The notes: generated from the letters alone by a model not told the origin. A DNA stretch of 50,717 nt from Verrucomicrobiota bacterium (GCA_022710935.1 JAKLFY010000046.1:1-50717); one strand, 5' to 3'. Shown: positions 16,112 to 25,857, counted from the stretch's first letter. Numbers and translations are program-made.

Positions 16112-17201
16112 TCCCATTCTCGTCACCCAGCCCTCGATCGCTCCCCTCAGCGAGCTGATTCCGTATCTCGATCGGATCTGGGCAACGGGCATACTCACCC
16201 ATAACGGCCCGCTGTTGCTGCAACTCGAAGCCGAGTTATCCCGGCGCCTGGGGGTTGCCGACACGATCTGCGTCAACAACGGAACTCTCGCCCTCCAACT
16301 GGCCATCCGCGCCCTCGACCTGCGCGGGGAGATTATCACCACCCCCTTCACCTACATCGCCACGGCCAACGCCATCGCTTGGGAAGGGTGTACGCCGGTC
16401 TTCGCAGACATTGATCCAGACACCTGGAACCTGGACCCGGTTGCCGCAGAGAAGGCAATCACGCCGGCCACCGTCGCGATTCTGCCCGTGCACGTGTTCA
16501 GCGCGCCCTGTGACCTGGAACGCTTCCAGGTGCTGGCCGACCGCCACAAACTGCGGCTGATCTACGACGCCGCCCACGCTCTCTGTGTTGATGTGCACGG
16601 CCGCAGTCTCATGAGCTACGGCGACATCTCGTGCACCAGTTTTCACGCCACCAAACTGTACAACACCGGCGAGGGCGGTGCCTGCTTCGCCACGCGCCCG
16701 GAACTGAGGCGGCGCCTGCGCCAGTTGCGCTTCTTCGGCCATGACGAACACAAGGAGGTTGTGGACGACGGCACCAATGCAAAGATGACCGAGATCGCGG
16801 CTGCCCTCGGGTTGGCAAATCTGCGGCACCTCGATGCTGTACTCGAACGCCGCCGGCAGCTTGGCGAATTGTACATCGCCCGGCTCCAGGGGTTGCCGGG
16901 CCTGCGGCTCCAGCGCTTCCAGCCAGGTCAATACAACTTCAGTTACATGCCGGTCTTGCTCCCAAGCGAAGCAGAATTGCTCCGCGTTATCGAAGCGCTC
17001 GCAACTCTCAGGGTGCATCCGCGTCGTTACTTCTACCCATTGCTGTTGGACACGCCGCGCTTCCGCTCCGCCCGTACCGTCCTCACGCCAGCGGCTGACG
17101 ATGTTGCACGACGCATCGTTTGTCTTCCCCTGTACTTTAATCTGCAAGAGATCACTGTTCAGCGGATCTGCGACGCAGTGAGGTCAGTAGTGACTCAGTG
17201 A
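16095..17201 (+). CDS. DegT/DnrJ/EryC1 sugar aminotransferase
   Basis: A 368-residue PLP enzyme. The Schiff-base lysine is K187 in SFHATKLYNTGEGG; the PLP-contacting D158 and H161 are in YDAAHALCVD. VNNGTLALQLA and TTPFTYIATANAIAWEGC are standard family motifs. It would aminate a 4-keto (or 3-keto) dTDP-deoxyhexose, most simply the product of the two preceding enzymes. The ATG at 16095 lies 17 bases inside the previous gene; an ATG two codons later is equally possible. The closest functional classes by motif are the DesI/FdtB/VioA types, but the position aminated cannot be read from sequence. Confidence 0.9.
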   Translation: MRMEANPILVTQPSIAPLSELIPYLDRIWATGILTHNGPLLLQLEAELSRRLGVADTICVNNGTLALQLAIRALDLRGEIITTPFTYIATANAIAWEGCTPVFADIDPDTWNLDPVAAEKAITPATVAILPVHVFSAPCDLERFQVLADRHKLRLIYDAAHALCVDVHGRSLMSYGDISCTSFHATKLYNTGEGGACFATRPELRRRLRQLRFFGHDEHKEVVDDGTNAKMTEIAAALGLANLRHLDAVLERRRQLGELYIARLQGLPGLRLQRFQPGQYNFSYMPVLLPSEAELLRVIEALATLRVHPRRYFYPLLLDTPRFRSARTVLTPAADDVARRIVCLPLYFNLQEITVQRICDAVRSVVTQ

Positions 17202-17565
17202 GATCCTTGGAATCCAGTGCATCGTGTACGACGACAGTGAGCGGTGGAACTACCCGTATGTCGTTGTCGAGTTGGATCAAGCCTTTTTCGGTCTGCCGCG
17301 CGACGTACTTTACCGCATTCTGCATGCCGAGAATGTCATGGTGCGGCGGTACTTTTACCCCGGCTGCCACCGGATGGAGCCTTACCGATCCGGTGCGGTT
17401 GGGGCAGTGCCCGAGTTGCCGAACACAGAAGTGCTTTCCGAGCGGACGCTCGCGCTGCCGACAGGCACACAGATAACATCAGCCGAGACTGATCAGATCT
17501 GCACTCTGCTTTCATTCATTCAGAAACACGGGGCAGGTGCCAGGGAAAAGTGGGGCTTGGGATAG
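17194..17565 (+). pseudogene. C-terminal remnant of a second DegT-family aminotransferase
   Basis: The frame that begins inside the last codons of the preceding gene reads LSEILGIQCIVYDDSERW, then NYPYVVVELDQAFFGLPRD and HAENVMVRRYFYPGCHRMEP. These are the last ~110 residues of a DegT/DnrJ/EryC1 aminotransferase of a different subfamily from its neighbour. The PLP-binding N-terminal two thirds are absent and there is no proper start, so it should be inactive. It probably marks the join of an acquired or deleted segment directly behind the intact aminotransferase. Confidence 0.8.
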
Positions 17566-17600
17566 ACAAACTAGGATTGAACTGTTATTCAATAACCCAT

Positions 17601-18671
17601 ATGTGTAAGCGAGTCAAGATACTAATTACCGGAGCCTGTTGTGTCACGGCTAGAGCAGTCGCACGTTCGTTGCGGCTCAGCCCGTACTTCAAGAAGGCAA
17701 ACCTTATCGGCATCGACATATGCCGCAACCTCTACGGCGTTTACGAGGGTCTCTACGCCCGCGTGTACCGAGTACCGCGTTGGGACGATGAGCAATACCC
17801 AAAGGCTGTGAATCAAGTAATAGTAAAGGAAGGCATCAGCGCGGCGGTTGTCATCCCTGAACTTGAGGCAGTGTACTGGTCGGTGCACTCTTTAGGTATT
17901 CCCCACCTCAGTATCCCACCTGGCTTCTGCAAAATAGCGATTAGCAAGGAGAGGCTTTACCAGGCACTTGTGCACAGTGACCTCGTACCAGAGTTTCAGA
18001 TTCTCGACCGGCAAGCTGCTCGAAGCGCCCTCATAGGCGTGAGATTCCCCGTGTGGGTTCGAGAGTTCGAGGAAGGATCAACCTCAGGGCGCGGCTCGTT
18101 GATTGCGCGTAGCCCTGAAGAGCTTGTGGCGTGGTTTGATCTGAGGAGAAACATGCAGAGGGCAATGATCGCCAGCGTGCTGCCGGGCAAAAACTTCGCC
18201 TGCTTTCTGCTGTTTCTGCGCGGAAGCTTGCTTAAGGTTGGAGTTGCAGAGCGAATCGAGTATATTATGTCCAACGTTGCCTTGTCTGGCATAACAGGCA
18301 ACACGGCACGGGGGAGACTGCTAAATCGTGAGGACATTTCTGACGTTTCACTTAGGGCGGTGCGGCATCTGTGTGCAGTCACTGGGGAGACAATGAACGG
18401 GCTTGTTACTGTGGATTTGAGAGAGGATGAGACAGGGAGGCCACGAGTTACCGAAATCAACCTGAGGCCCGTAGCATTTACATCCGCTTTTGCTCAAGCA
18501 GGGTTCAATCTTTCAGAGTATCAACTGCACTGTGCGCTTGGACAAGAAGCGGATGTGCCACCTGAACAGGAGCGAAGGTATCCTGGGCAAAACATTGTTC
18601 TAAGGGACGTTGATGGGCTTCCACTTTATGTTAGCAATCCATCGCCAGTTCCAGATGCGCTGACGATGTAG
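17601..18671 (+). CDS. ATP-grasp domain protein
   Basis: A 356-residue protein. The ATG at 17601 is preferred to an earlier in-frame start because it places the Rossmann-like strand VKILITGACCVTARAVA at the N terminus. The middle has ATP-grasp-type features (KIAISKERLYQALVHSDLVP; FPVWVREFEEGSTSGRGS) and the C-terminal metal-binding motif VTEINLRP, like the ENxR of carbamoyl-phosphate synthase-like ligases. Such proteins usually form an amide or ester between a carboxylate and an amine using ATP. In this cluster it could attach an amino acid to a sugar, which is inference. Base composition is lower in GC than the operon before it. Confidence 0.75.
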   Translation: MCKRVKILITGACCVTARAVARSLRLSPYFKKANLIGIDICRNLYGVYEGLYARVYRVPRWDDEQYPKAVNQVIVKEGISAAVVIPELEAVYWSVHSLGIPHLSIPPGFCKIAISKERLYQALVHSDLVPEFQILDRQAARSALIGVRFPVWVREFEEGSTSGRGSLIARSPEELVAWFDLRRNMQRAMIASVLPGKNFACFLLFLRGSLLKVGVAERIEYIMSNVALSGITGNTARGRLLNREDISDVSLRAVRHLCAVTGETMNGLVTVDLREDETGRPRVTEINLRPVAFTSAFAQAGFNLSEYQLHCALGQEADVPPEQERRYPGQNIVLRDVDGLPLYVSNPSPVPDALTM

Positions 18672-19112
18672 GCCACAGGGGTTTGGGACTTTTCCTGGAC
18701 GGCCGCTAACGCTCACGATAGCATTTGGCTCACGCGAAGACCCGCGGGAACAGTGTGATGCACGCTCACGCCTGCGCGTTGGAATGAAGCTCGGAATGGG
18801 GAGGATTGGAATGAGGGGAGAAGGAACTCTCGCAGAGGAAAGCGAGGGGAGCGGCTCAAATTGGTCATATGTCCGATTCAGCACTTTGTTCCCTCTCGCA
18901 CCTTCTTTCGCACTACAAGTTGAGCTTAAGATCGAGTCGACAAGGGAATTGCAGACGGGAGCGAAGGAGTTGCGTGCAGTACGGGTTTGCTGACGCACCA
19001 ACGTGCTGGCCGCTGACGCGCCAAAAGCTGTTGTCCGCTGCTGACCTCTCGTTTCTCCCCGTTTGATGGGAGGGACGACGAATGGTGTCAGGGATCCAGA
19101 GGAGAAGACCAG
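18672..19112. other. gap without recognised gene
   Basis: A 441-base spacer. No coding frame shows family motifs and none of the GGAGAT/GGTGCGTC words are present. GCTAACGCTCACGATAGC near 18706 is a short inverted repeat. It should contain a leader for the flippase gene; GGAGAAGACCAG just before 19113 serves as ribosome binding site. Confidence 0.4.
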
Positions 19113-20576
19113 TTGGCCAAGAGGTTAAAATCAGCATTTGCATGGTCAGCGCTCGAGCAGTTCGGGCAGCAGGCTGCCCAGTTCGGCCTGGGGGTGATTC
19201 TGGCCCGGTTGCTCTCTCCGGCCGAGTTTGGCCTGACCGGCATGCTGGCCGTGTTCTTCGCTGTCTCCGAATCCTTCACCCAGGCGGGTCTCGGCTCGGC
19301 AATCATCCAACGAAGAGAGCTCAGCGAGGATGACACGACGTCGTGTTTCTACCTCAACATCACCGTGGGCACGCTCATGGCAGGGTTGCTCTGCGCGATC
19401 GCACCGTGGGTTGCGGCATTCTATGCCACGCCAGTCCTGGCCCCAATGCTCTGTGTGCTGTCGCTCCAGGTGGTGTTCGGATCGTTTCGCATCGTCCAGG
19501 ACGCCTTGCGCGCACGCGATCTGGATTTCAAGACTCTTGCCATCATCAACTGGACGGCCACGATCGCATCCGGGGCTGTCGGTGTGGCGATGGCTTGGAG
19601 AGGATTTGGGGTATGGAGCCTTGTGACCCAAGCCGTGCTCCGTGTCTTTGTGGGCACTGTTATGCTGTGGATGCTCAGGCCCTGGAGGCCTCGGGGGCGC
19701 TTCCGCTGGTCTTGCATTGGTGCGCTATGGCCCTTCAGTTCGCGCTTGCTCGCGGCCGGGCTGCTGGATTCGATATTCAGGAATGTCTATTCGGTCGTTA
19801 TCGGCAAGGTGCATAGTGCAGTGGATCTCGGCTTCTATACACGAGCCCACCAGTTCGCCGATACACCCAGCCACGCCTTAAGCACGGTGACGAGCCGGGT
19901 CGCGTTCCCATACTTCAGCACGCTGCAAAACGATCGGGTCCTTTTGAAGCAGCGACTCAGGCAGTTAATCCGGCTGACGGCGACTCTCAGCTTCCCCCTG
20001 ATGACCGGCATTGCAGCGGCGGCACCGGCCCTGGTGACCGCTCTTGTGACAGAGAAATGGGCGGGCTCCGTGCCCCTGCTGCAGGTGCTGAGCTTCGCCG
20101 GCCTTTTGTACCCGTTGCACGTCTATCACCTGAAGGTCGTGACTGCTCTCGGTCGGAGCGACCTGTTCTTTAAGCTTGAAGTTCTCAAGAAGCTGCTGAC
20201 TGTCATGAATGTTCTGCTCACCGTCCGCTATGGAGTCTTCGCCATGGTGTGTGGCGCGTTGGTCACCTCGTTCATTTCATATTGGCTGAACAGCTTCTAT
20301 ACGCGCAGACTCGCCGATTACTCCTGGTTAGAGCAGATCAGCGACCTGATGCCGATGCTGGCCGTTGCCGCCGTTGTTGGCGGTGTGGGGTGGGGCGTCG
20401 GACTTCTGCCGTGCTCGAGCCCGCATGGCATGCTGGCACTGCAGGGGATCGCTATGACTCTGGCGTATGCTGGACTTGTTGTTAGCCTTCGACGGACCTG
20501 GTTTGCGGATAGCATGGCGCTGCTCGGGAACCTGCCCTGGTGGCCGCGATGGTTGAGCGCCTTCATGGCATCCTGA
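19113..20576 (+). CDS. Wzx-like lipopolysaccharide/polysaccharide flippase
   Basis: A 487-residue integral membrane protein predicted to flip lipid-linked oligosaccharide across the inner membrane. Many hydrophobic segments alternate through the length, and the N terminus LKSAFAWSALEQFGQQAAQF with ILARLLSPAEFGLTGMLAVF and FTQAGLGSAIIQRRELSEDD is typical of the PF13440/MATE-like polysaccharide exporters (Wzx/WzxC). The start is a TTG chosen because AGGAG lies 8 bases upstream and no ATG follows at a sensible place. The last 37 bases overlap the next gene. Confidence 0.9.
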   Translation: MAKRLKSAFAWSALEQFGQQAAQFGLGVILARLLSPAEFGLTGMLAVFFAVSESFTQAGLGSAIIQRRELSEDDTTSCFYLNITVGTLMAGLLCAIAPWVAAFYATPVLAPMLCVLSLQVVFGSFRIVQDALRARDLDFKTLAIINWTATIASGAVGVAMAWRGFGVWSLVTQAVLRVFVGTVMLWMLRPWRPRGRFRWSCIGALWPFSSRLLAAGLLDSIFRNVYSVVIGKVHSAVDLGFYTRAHQFADTPSHALSTVTSRVAFPYFSTLQNDRVLLKQRLRQLIRLTATLSFPLMTGIAAAAPALVTALVTEKWAGSVPLLQVLSFAGLLYPLHVYHLKVVTALGRSDLFFKLEVLKKLLTVMNVLLTVRYGVFAMVCGALVTSFISYWLNSFYTRRLADYSWLEQISDLMPMLAVAAVVGGVGWGVGLLPCSSPHGMLALQGIAMTLAYAGLVVSLRRTWFADSMALLGNLPWWPRWLSAFMAS

Positions 20577-21577
20577 AGAACGCCTGCGCTATCGATTCTA
20601 TGGTGCCGATTCTCGACTTTCTGTCGAAGCGGCGGCTGCATGAGAATGTGTGCCGATTCAAGGAGACTGTTGAGGCCGGCTTTGCCCGGCAGGTGGAATA
20701 CCTGGGGAATGACAAACCGATCAACCGGGCCATGCCTGCGGCTTCCGTCTACGTAATAACCTATCAGCACGCACCTTACATCTGCGAGTGTTTGGATAGC
20801 ATCCTTCAGCAGAAATGCGCGTTTCCGTTTGAGGTCATTGTGGGAGAGGATGGATCAGACGATGGCACCCGTGAGCTGTGCATGCGTTACGCTGAGGAGC
20901 ATCGGGACAAGATACGACTGTTTCTGCGAAATCGCCCGGAATCGGCCTGCTCGTTCCTGGGCCGCACAGTGAGAGTGAATGGCTGGTGGTGTCGTATGGC
21001 AACACGCGCGCCGTACATCGCGATTTGCGAAGGAGACGATTTCTGGCTGGAGCCGGACAAGCTCGCTGTGCAGAAGCTCTTTTTAGATGCACATCCGGAC
21101 GCCGTGATGCATGCTCATCGCGCAAATGCTGTCGACGTGAGTGGGCGAGTGCTCGGAGTGTGGCCGGAGCCGCAGCCAGAGTTTTTGGGTCCGGCAAGCG
21201 CCATCTCGCGAGGAGGAGGCTTTTTTGCCACAAGTAGCATAATGCTCCGAAACGCTCTACTTTCGCTAATGTCTGATGAGTATCACACGTTCCAGGTGGG
21301 TGATGCCATGCTCGTTAATCTGGCTATTAACCATGGAAGGATCGGCTTCTCAAACAGGGTGATGTCCGCGCATCGCCGCGGCGTCCCGGGTTCATGGACC
21401 TCAAGAAACGCAGCACGGGGCACGATTGCTGAGTTCAAGGCCCGTGCAGTTCTACCCTACATCCTGCTCGCTCAGAGGGGAAAGCATAGAGGCCTGTATG
21501 CTTTGAGGGTCGGAAGGGGCCTTGTCTGGGTGGTACGGTCTGGTCTCGCTGCCGCGGTGAATAAGATGAGACGATGA
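20540..21577 (+). CDS. family 2 glycosyltransferase
   Basis: A GT-A fold transferase of up to 345 residues. The GT2 domain begins near residue 66 (ASVYVITYQHAPYICECLDS), with VIVGEDGSDDGT (nucleotide binding) and ICEGDDFWLEPDKL (the DxD-like metal site). The N-terminal ~60 residues precede the domain and the start is uncertain: GTG 20540, ATG 20549 or ATG 20600 are all in frame. It overlaps the flippase gene, which indicates co-transcription. The donor and acceptor sugars cannot be deduced. Confidence 0.85.
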   Translation: MAAMVERLHGILKNACAIDSMVPILDFLSKRRLHENVCRFKETVEAGFARQVEYLGNDKPINRAMPAASVYVITYQHAPYICECLDSILQQKCAFPFEVIVGEDGSDDGTRELCMRYAEEHRDKIRLFLRNRPESACSFLGRTVRVNGWWCRMATRAPYIAICEGDDFWLEPDKLAVQKLFLDAHPDAVMHAHRANAVDVSGRVLGVWPEPQPEFLGPASAISRGGGFFATSSIMLRNALLSLMSDEYHTFQVGDAMLVNLAINHGRIGFSNRVMSAHRRGVPGSWTSRNAARGTIAEFKARAVLPYILLAQRGKHRGLYALRVGRGLVWVVRSGLAAAVNKMRR

Positions 21578-21702
21578 GGGTAACCATGGGTGCTTGCTTT
21601 TTGGTTGTGCAACCTCGTTGCAGGATGCGATTGGGGATGCGCGATGGCGGTCGTATGTCAAGAGCGATGCCTGATAGCGCGACACATCTCGATTAATACG
21701 TA

Positions 21703-22854
21703 ATGAATCGAATCGTCATTGCTGGGGACTTGTGCCCAATGGGTGCTGTGGGGCAAGAACTGTCCAAGGGGAATGCAGCGGGAGTGTTTGGCGGTGTGCT
21801 GAGTGATCTTGAGTCGTGCGATGTTTGGTTGGCAAACCTGGAGTGCCCATTGATCGAAGAGGCAAGTCCGGCCGTGAAATGCGGACCGGTGCTGGGTGCG
21901 CCGCAAGGCGTCCTTCAAGGTTTGAAGAGCGCACGTGTTGGATTGCTCGGGCTGGCCAACAACCACATCATGGACCACGGCGCACGCGGCTTGAACACGA
22001 CGCTGGCCGCATGTCGGCGCTTTGGTATCCCGACGGTTGGCGCTGGCGCTAACAGGGATGAGGCGGGGCGCCTGTGGGTGTCGGAGCTGAACGGGATGCG
22101 TCTAGGTGTAATGGCGCTGGCAGAGGCGGAGTTTTCTCTGGCTGGGCGCAACTCGCCGGGCGCCAACTCCATGGATTTCGTGCGCACGGCCGCAAGCCTT
22201 AAGCAGGCGCGCAGTGCTTGCGATTTTCTTGTTGTCCTGGTTCACGGCGGCAACGAGCATTTGCAGATCCCCCGTCCGGGTCTGAGGAGCTTCTGTCATT
22301 GGTTGGTGGATGAAGGCGCCCGAGTCGTCGTGTGTCAACATTCGCACTGTGTGGGAACGTACGAAAAGCATGGGGCGGGGCTAGTTGTTTATGGCCAGGG
22401 GAATTTCGTTTTTCCACACCGAACGCAGCGCCCTGGCTGGCGTGAGGGCATTCTCGTACGACTCAATGTCGAGTCGGCAAGAGATTGGACATACGAGTTT
22501 GTACCGTTCGCGATGCATGCGTCCGACACGGGCATCGATCATCTCGACACCCATGCGGCGCGTGGTTTTCTGGATGCCTTTACACGGCGCAGCAGAATCT
22601 TCGAAGACGAAGAGGCCTATGAGCGCGCATGGGCGGAGTTTTGCATGGAACGAAGGTGGTCATACATGACTCTGGTGAGTGGTTTCAGGCGTCCGTTGCC
22701 AAGATTGAATCGCAAAGGCGCTTTGACCAGGCTGCTCTGCAGTCGCACACAGCGTCGAGCCATGGGTGCAATGTTCCGGTGCGAGTCTCATCGCGAGGTT
22801 GTTATCACCCTAGCAGATTTGGACTTGGCGGCTGAGAGAGAGCCTGGATGCTGA
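21703..22854 (+). CDS. CapA-family protein (PGA_cap metallophosphatase-like)
   Basis: A 383-residue protein of the CapA/PgsA group, whose fold resembles metallophosphoesterases. Recognisable motifs in order are GDLCPMG (residue 8 on), NLECPL, LANNHIMDHG, VLVHGGNEH, CQHSHCVGTYE and YGQGNFVF. Homologues take part in poly-gamma-glutamate capsule synthesis or export, and many are found in polysaccharide clusters with unknown function. No signal peptide or transmembrane anchor is seen, which is unusual for CapA and suggests a cytoplasmic form. It sits between a GT2 and the ligase/polymerase gene. Confidence 0.85.
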   Translation: MNRIVIAGDLCPMGAVGQELSKGNAAGVFGGVLSDLESCDVWLANLECPLIEEASPAVKCGPVLGAPQGVLQGLKSARVGLLGLANNHIMDHGARGLNTTLAACRRFGIPTVGAGANRDEAGRLWVSELNGMRLGVMALAEAEFSLAGRNSPGANSMDFVRTAASLKQARSACDFLVVLVHGGNEHLQIPRPGLRSFCHWLVDEGARVVVCQHSHCVGTYEKHGAGLVVYGQGNFVFPHRTQRPGWREGILVRLNVESARDWTYEFVPFAMHASDTGIDHLDTHAARGFLDAFTRRSRIFEDEEAYERAWAEFCMERRWSYMTLVSGFRRPLPRLNRKGALTRLLCSRTQRRAMGAMFRCESHREVVITLADLDLAAEREPGC

Positions 22855-23316
22855 TCAAGGCGTCCCAGAAAGACCGAGAGCCATTCTCCAACCAGTTGGA
22901 CCGGAGAGAGGGGTCTATCAGCGAGTGTGACCATACGTTCGCGCATTGGACCTGGGTTAAGCGGCTCGGTACGATGTGATGCTCATGGGTAAACCAATAG
23001 ACGGTGAGCACTCGCGGCGCGGCGGGTGGTGGCAATGCAGACCATCGCCTGCGGTGTCGCCCAGAAGTGGGTTGCGCGCGAGTTGTCCATAGGGATCGCG
23101 TTTCCCCGAGGCGAGGCAAAATCGGAGATAGGCCGCATCTTCTATGACGAGCCGTGTGCGGCTGGCGCTCAGGCGGGCTCGAATAGACAACCAACAGATG
23201 GCCGTGGGGTCGCATCACGACGCCCATGCGATATGGGAGCCTTCTCAAAAGTCTGGCCTGATCGATTCTCTGGCAATTCTGCACTTTCTGACTTGGCGAT
23301 TGGCTACTGGTAGCAT
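22855..23316. other. gap without recognised gene
   Basis: 462 bases in which open frames exist on both strands, but none shows a recognisable motif or good start. None of the word repeats of the window are present. It may be decayed coding sequence. Confidence 0.35.
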
Positions 23317-24759
23317 ATGCGACAAATACATGCAGTGCCAATGGGATCACAGCGACCGCACTCGCTTTGGTCATCTGAGCCCAAGACGGGCAACGGCGCG
23401 GTGCTATGGCTTGGTCTTGTGGTGCTGCTTTGGGTCTTTGACTTCTGGGCCATCGATAGGTACGAGAGCGAGGCTCGAGCTGTGCCTGCGCTGCTTCGAA
23501 GCGGGTTGTGTGGCGGAATGTGCCTCTTTCTGCTGACGAAGGCGAGCTTTTTAACCAGGGTCAGGTCCGCTTGTTTGATGAGTGCGCTCGCGCTGCTGAT
23601 TCTCTGTGGATTTGCCCGCGTCTTGGGCGACTGGGGTGATGCGGTTTCGACGTATAGTAAACTGTTACGGTACTTGTATCCTCCGGTGGTCTTTTTGACC
23701 GCCTGTGCGATTGGTGGGCGCGGCCGCTTCAGCGAGAACTGGGCGGTTATGGCGGGCCTGGCCGTCCTGCTTGTGGTAGGTTCAAAGATGGGTGTGCTTC
23801 ACCAGCGAGGCGAGCTGAAAACGAAGTTTGTTCAGGAAGCTGAAGATCCCACCCTCCAGAGCAGGGAGAACATGGGATATAGCATCGTCTGTTGTGCACC
23901 ATTGTTGCTCTGGGGCGCTAGGAGACGCGTGCCGCCAACAGTCGCGGCTTCCCTGGTTGTGTGCGTCGCTCTAGCACTAATTGCCGGTAAGCGAGGGGCG
24001 ATTGTGGCACTTGCGGGTGGCATTCTGACATTCCTGGCAATTCAAATGCGGGATAGGTGGCGGATGCGCATTCAGTTGGTGGCGGTGGTGATAGCCGTCG
24101 GGCTTGTCGGTGGTTTCTTTTTTGCTCAACACCGCTATGCTCTCGCGGATGACTGGCGGGACGTGGAGGATCCCGATAGGATCGGGTCTGGGCGTGGTGT
24201 AATCTACCGGGCGGTTTTGCAGGGGTGGTTTGATGCGTCTCCTGTGCAAATGGTCGTTGGTCGGGGACTACTGGGCGCAATGGAGGTTACCTATGAACGC
24301 TTAGGGGTGGAAATGGCTGCGCATTCTGACGTGCTCGAAGTGCTTAGCGAGCATGGGCTGGTAGGACTTGCTGTCTACCTGGCTTTCTTTTGGGAGTTGA
24401 TCAAACTTTATATGTGGGCAGTACGAGGTCGTCATCCGGCTGCTGGGCCCTTTGGAGCTGCGCTAGCGATGATTCTGCTCCCTAGCTTGTACTCGATGGC
24501 TCTTGTCAGCCAGAACGCCGTACTGACCTGGCTCGCGCTGGGATTGGGAGCCGGCGCGATTGCATCGGCACGGTGGCAGATTCGAGGCGGCTGGATTAGG
24601 CACGGGAGGCCCGCTGGGCATAGGGGCGTCGAGAGTAAATGGCGCGAAGGTTACTTGGCGGCACCGGCAAGATGGACAAAACGTACGGCGGCACCTGAGG
24701 ACGAGTTCGGGTGGCTCGATCAACCAAGGCGGGCGTTTGCTAGTCCAGGCGGTTCATGA
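23317..24759 (+). CDS. O-antigen ligase / Wzy-like polymerase (Wzy_C family)
   Basis: A 480-residue membrane protein with about ten hydrophobic segments (for example LGLVVLLWVFDFWAI, LIAGKRGAIVALAGGIL, LVAVVIAVGLVGGFFF). Before the long periplasmic-type loop it has the GKRGA motif; in the loop are RGVIYRAVLQGWFDASP and the conserved H in AAHSDVLEVLSEHGLVG, as in WaaL/Wzy_C proteins. It either polymerises repeat units or transfers the glycan to a carrier. ATG 23317 and ATG 23341 are both possible starts. The last ~70 residues are hydrophilic and may be an extension. Confidence 0.85.
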   Translation: MRQIHAVPMGSQRPHSLWSSEPKTGNGAVLWLGLVVLLWVFDFWAIDRYESEARAVPALLRSGLCGGMCLFLLTKASFLTRVRSACLMSALALLILCGFARVLGDWGDAVSTYSKLLRYLYPPVVFLTACAIGGRGRFSENWAVMAGLAVLLVVGSKMGVLHQRGELKTKFVQEAEDPTLQSRENMGYSIVCCAPLLLWGARRRVPPTVAASLVVCVALALIAGKRGAIVALAGGILTFLAIQMRDRWRMRIQLVAVVIAVGLVGGFFFAQHRYALADDWRDVEDPDRIGSGRGVIYRAVLQGWFDASPVQMVVGRGLLGAMEVTYERLGVEMAAHSDVLEVLSEHGLVGLAVYLAFFWELIKLYMWAVRGRHPAAGPFGAALAMILLPSLYSMALVSQNAVLTWLALGLGAGAIASARWQIRGGWIRHGRPAGHRGVESKWREGYLAAPARWTKRTAAPEDEFGWLDQPRRAFASPGGS

Positions 24760-24778
24760 TCACCTACTTAGTGAAACG

Positions 24779-25810
24779 ATGATTGCCATACACGACCGTC
24801 GGTTTTACGGGAGCTTCAATGCTGGGTGGATTGAATACTGCATTGAGAATAGTATTCCCTTCAAATCAGTCAATTGCTACGATAGCGATATTGTTGCTCA
24901 GGTGCGGGATTGCGATGCATTGCTGTGGCATCATTCGCACGTCTTTTATGAGGATGTTCTATTTGCTAAGCAGTTACTCTATTCTCTTGAGCAAGCGGGA
25001 AAGAGGGTGTACCCTGATTTTAATACAACGTGGCATTTTGATGATAAGGTGGGCCAGAAGTACCTGCTGGAGAGCATAGGCGCTCCCTTGGTGCCATCTT
25101 ATGTGTTTTATTCAAAGAGTGCAGCCGTCGATTGGATACAGGGAACCTCATTTCCTAAGGTGTTTAAGCTAAGAATAGGAGCCGGAGGCATGCACGTTAA
25201 ACTAGTTGCCTCAAGGGAGCAGGCATCTGCTTTGGTGAAGAGGGCCTTCACGAGTGGTTTCTCCCGATATGACGAATGGCATAATCTGAAGGAGCGACTT
25301 CGTCGCTACCGGTCAGGAAGTGACAGCGTATATGGAATATTCAAGGGCGTGGTCAGGCTGCTGCTTCGACCGGCGTTTGTCAGAATGCAAAGCAGTGAGA
25401 AGGGATATGCATATTTTCAGGACTTTATTGCGGACAACGAATCTGATACGCGTATTGTGGTGGTGGGTGATCGTGCTTTGGGAGAGAAACGGCTGGTAAG
25501 GGAAAATGACTTTCGAGCGTCGGGGAGCGGCAAATTTGTGTATAGCAATATCGACCTCGAGGCCGTAGGAATTGCATTTGATGTTTCTAGGCGCTTGAAG
25601 CTTCAATCTGCGGCGTTTGATTTTGTATTTGATTCTCATCGGAGGCCATTGATTGTGGAAATGAGTTATGGCTTCGGCACGACAGGCATTTGCAATGCTC
25701 CGGGCTATTGGACAAGTGATCTGAGGTGGCATGAAGGCAGGGTGAATCCGGAAGGCTGGATCCTCGAGGGAATCATGCGCGATTTTGGTGGTGTGAGAAG
25801 CTCGCTTTGA
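24779..25810 (+). CDS. ATP-grasp ligase, RimK-like
   Basis: A 343-residue protein. ATG 24779 was chosen because the in-frame sequence upstream overlaps the end of the ligase gene. The ATP-grasp core is visible: KVFKLRIGAGGMHVKLV (lysine and glycine-rich loop), YFQDFIADNESDTRIVVVGD and LGEKRLVRENDFRASGSG, and the C-terminal metal site FDFVFDSHRRPLIVEMSYGF. RimK-type enzymes ligate amino acids or other amines to carboxylates. Next to CapA-like and ligase genes it could add an amino acid to a uronic acid residue of the repeat unit (inference). The gene is visibly AT-richer than its left neighbours, suggesting separate acquisition. Confidence 0.8.
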   Translation: MIAIHDRRFYGSFNAGWIEYCIENSIPFKSVNCYDSDIVAQVRDCDALLWHHSHVFYEDVLFAKQLLYSLEQAGKRVYPDFNTTWHFDDKVGQKYLLESIGAPLVPSYVFYSKSAAVDWIQGTSFPKVFKLRIGAGGMHVKLVASREQASALVKRAFTSGFSRYDEWHNLKERLRRYRSGSDSVYGIFKGVVRLLLRPAFVRMQSSEKGYAYFQDFIADNESDTRIVVVGDRALGEKRLVRENDFRASGSGKFVYSNIDLEAVGIAFDVSRRLKLQSAAFDFVFDSHRRPLIVEMSYGFGTTGICNAPGYWTSDLRWHEGRVNPEGWILEGIMRDFGGVRSSL

Positions 25811-25857
25811 ACTTTGTTCCAGGCGAAAGCTGTGCGCTTGGCGGCCGCGATGTGTAG

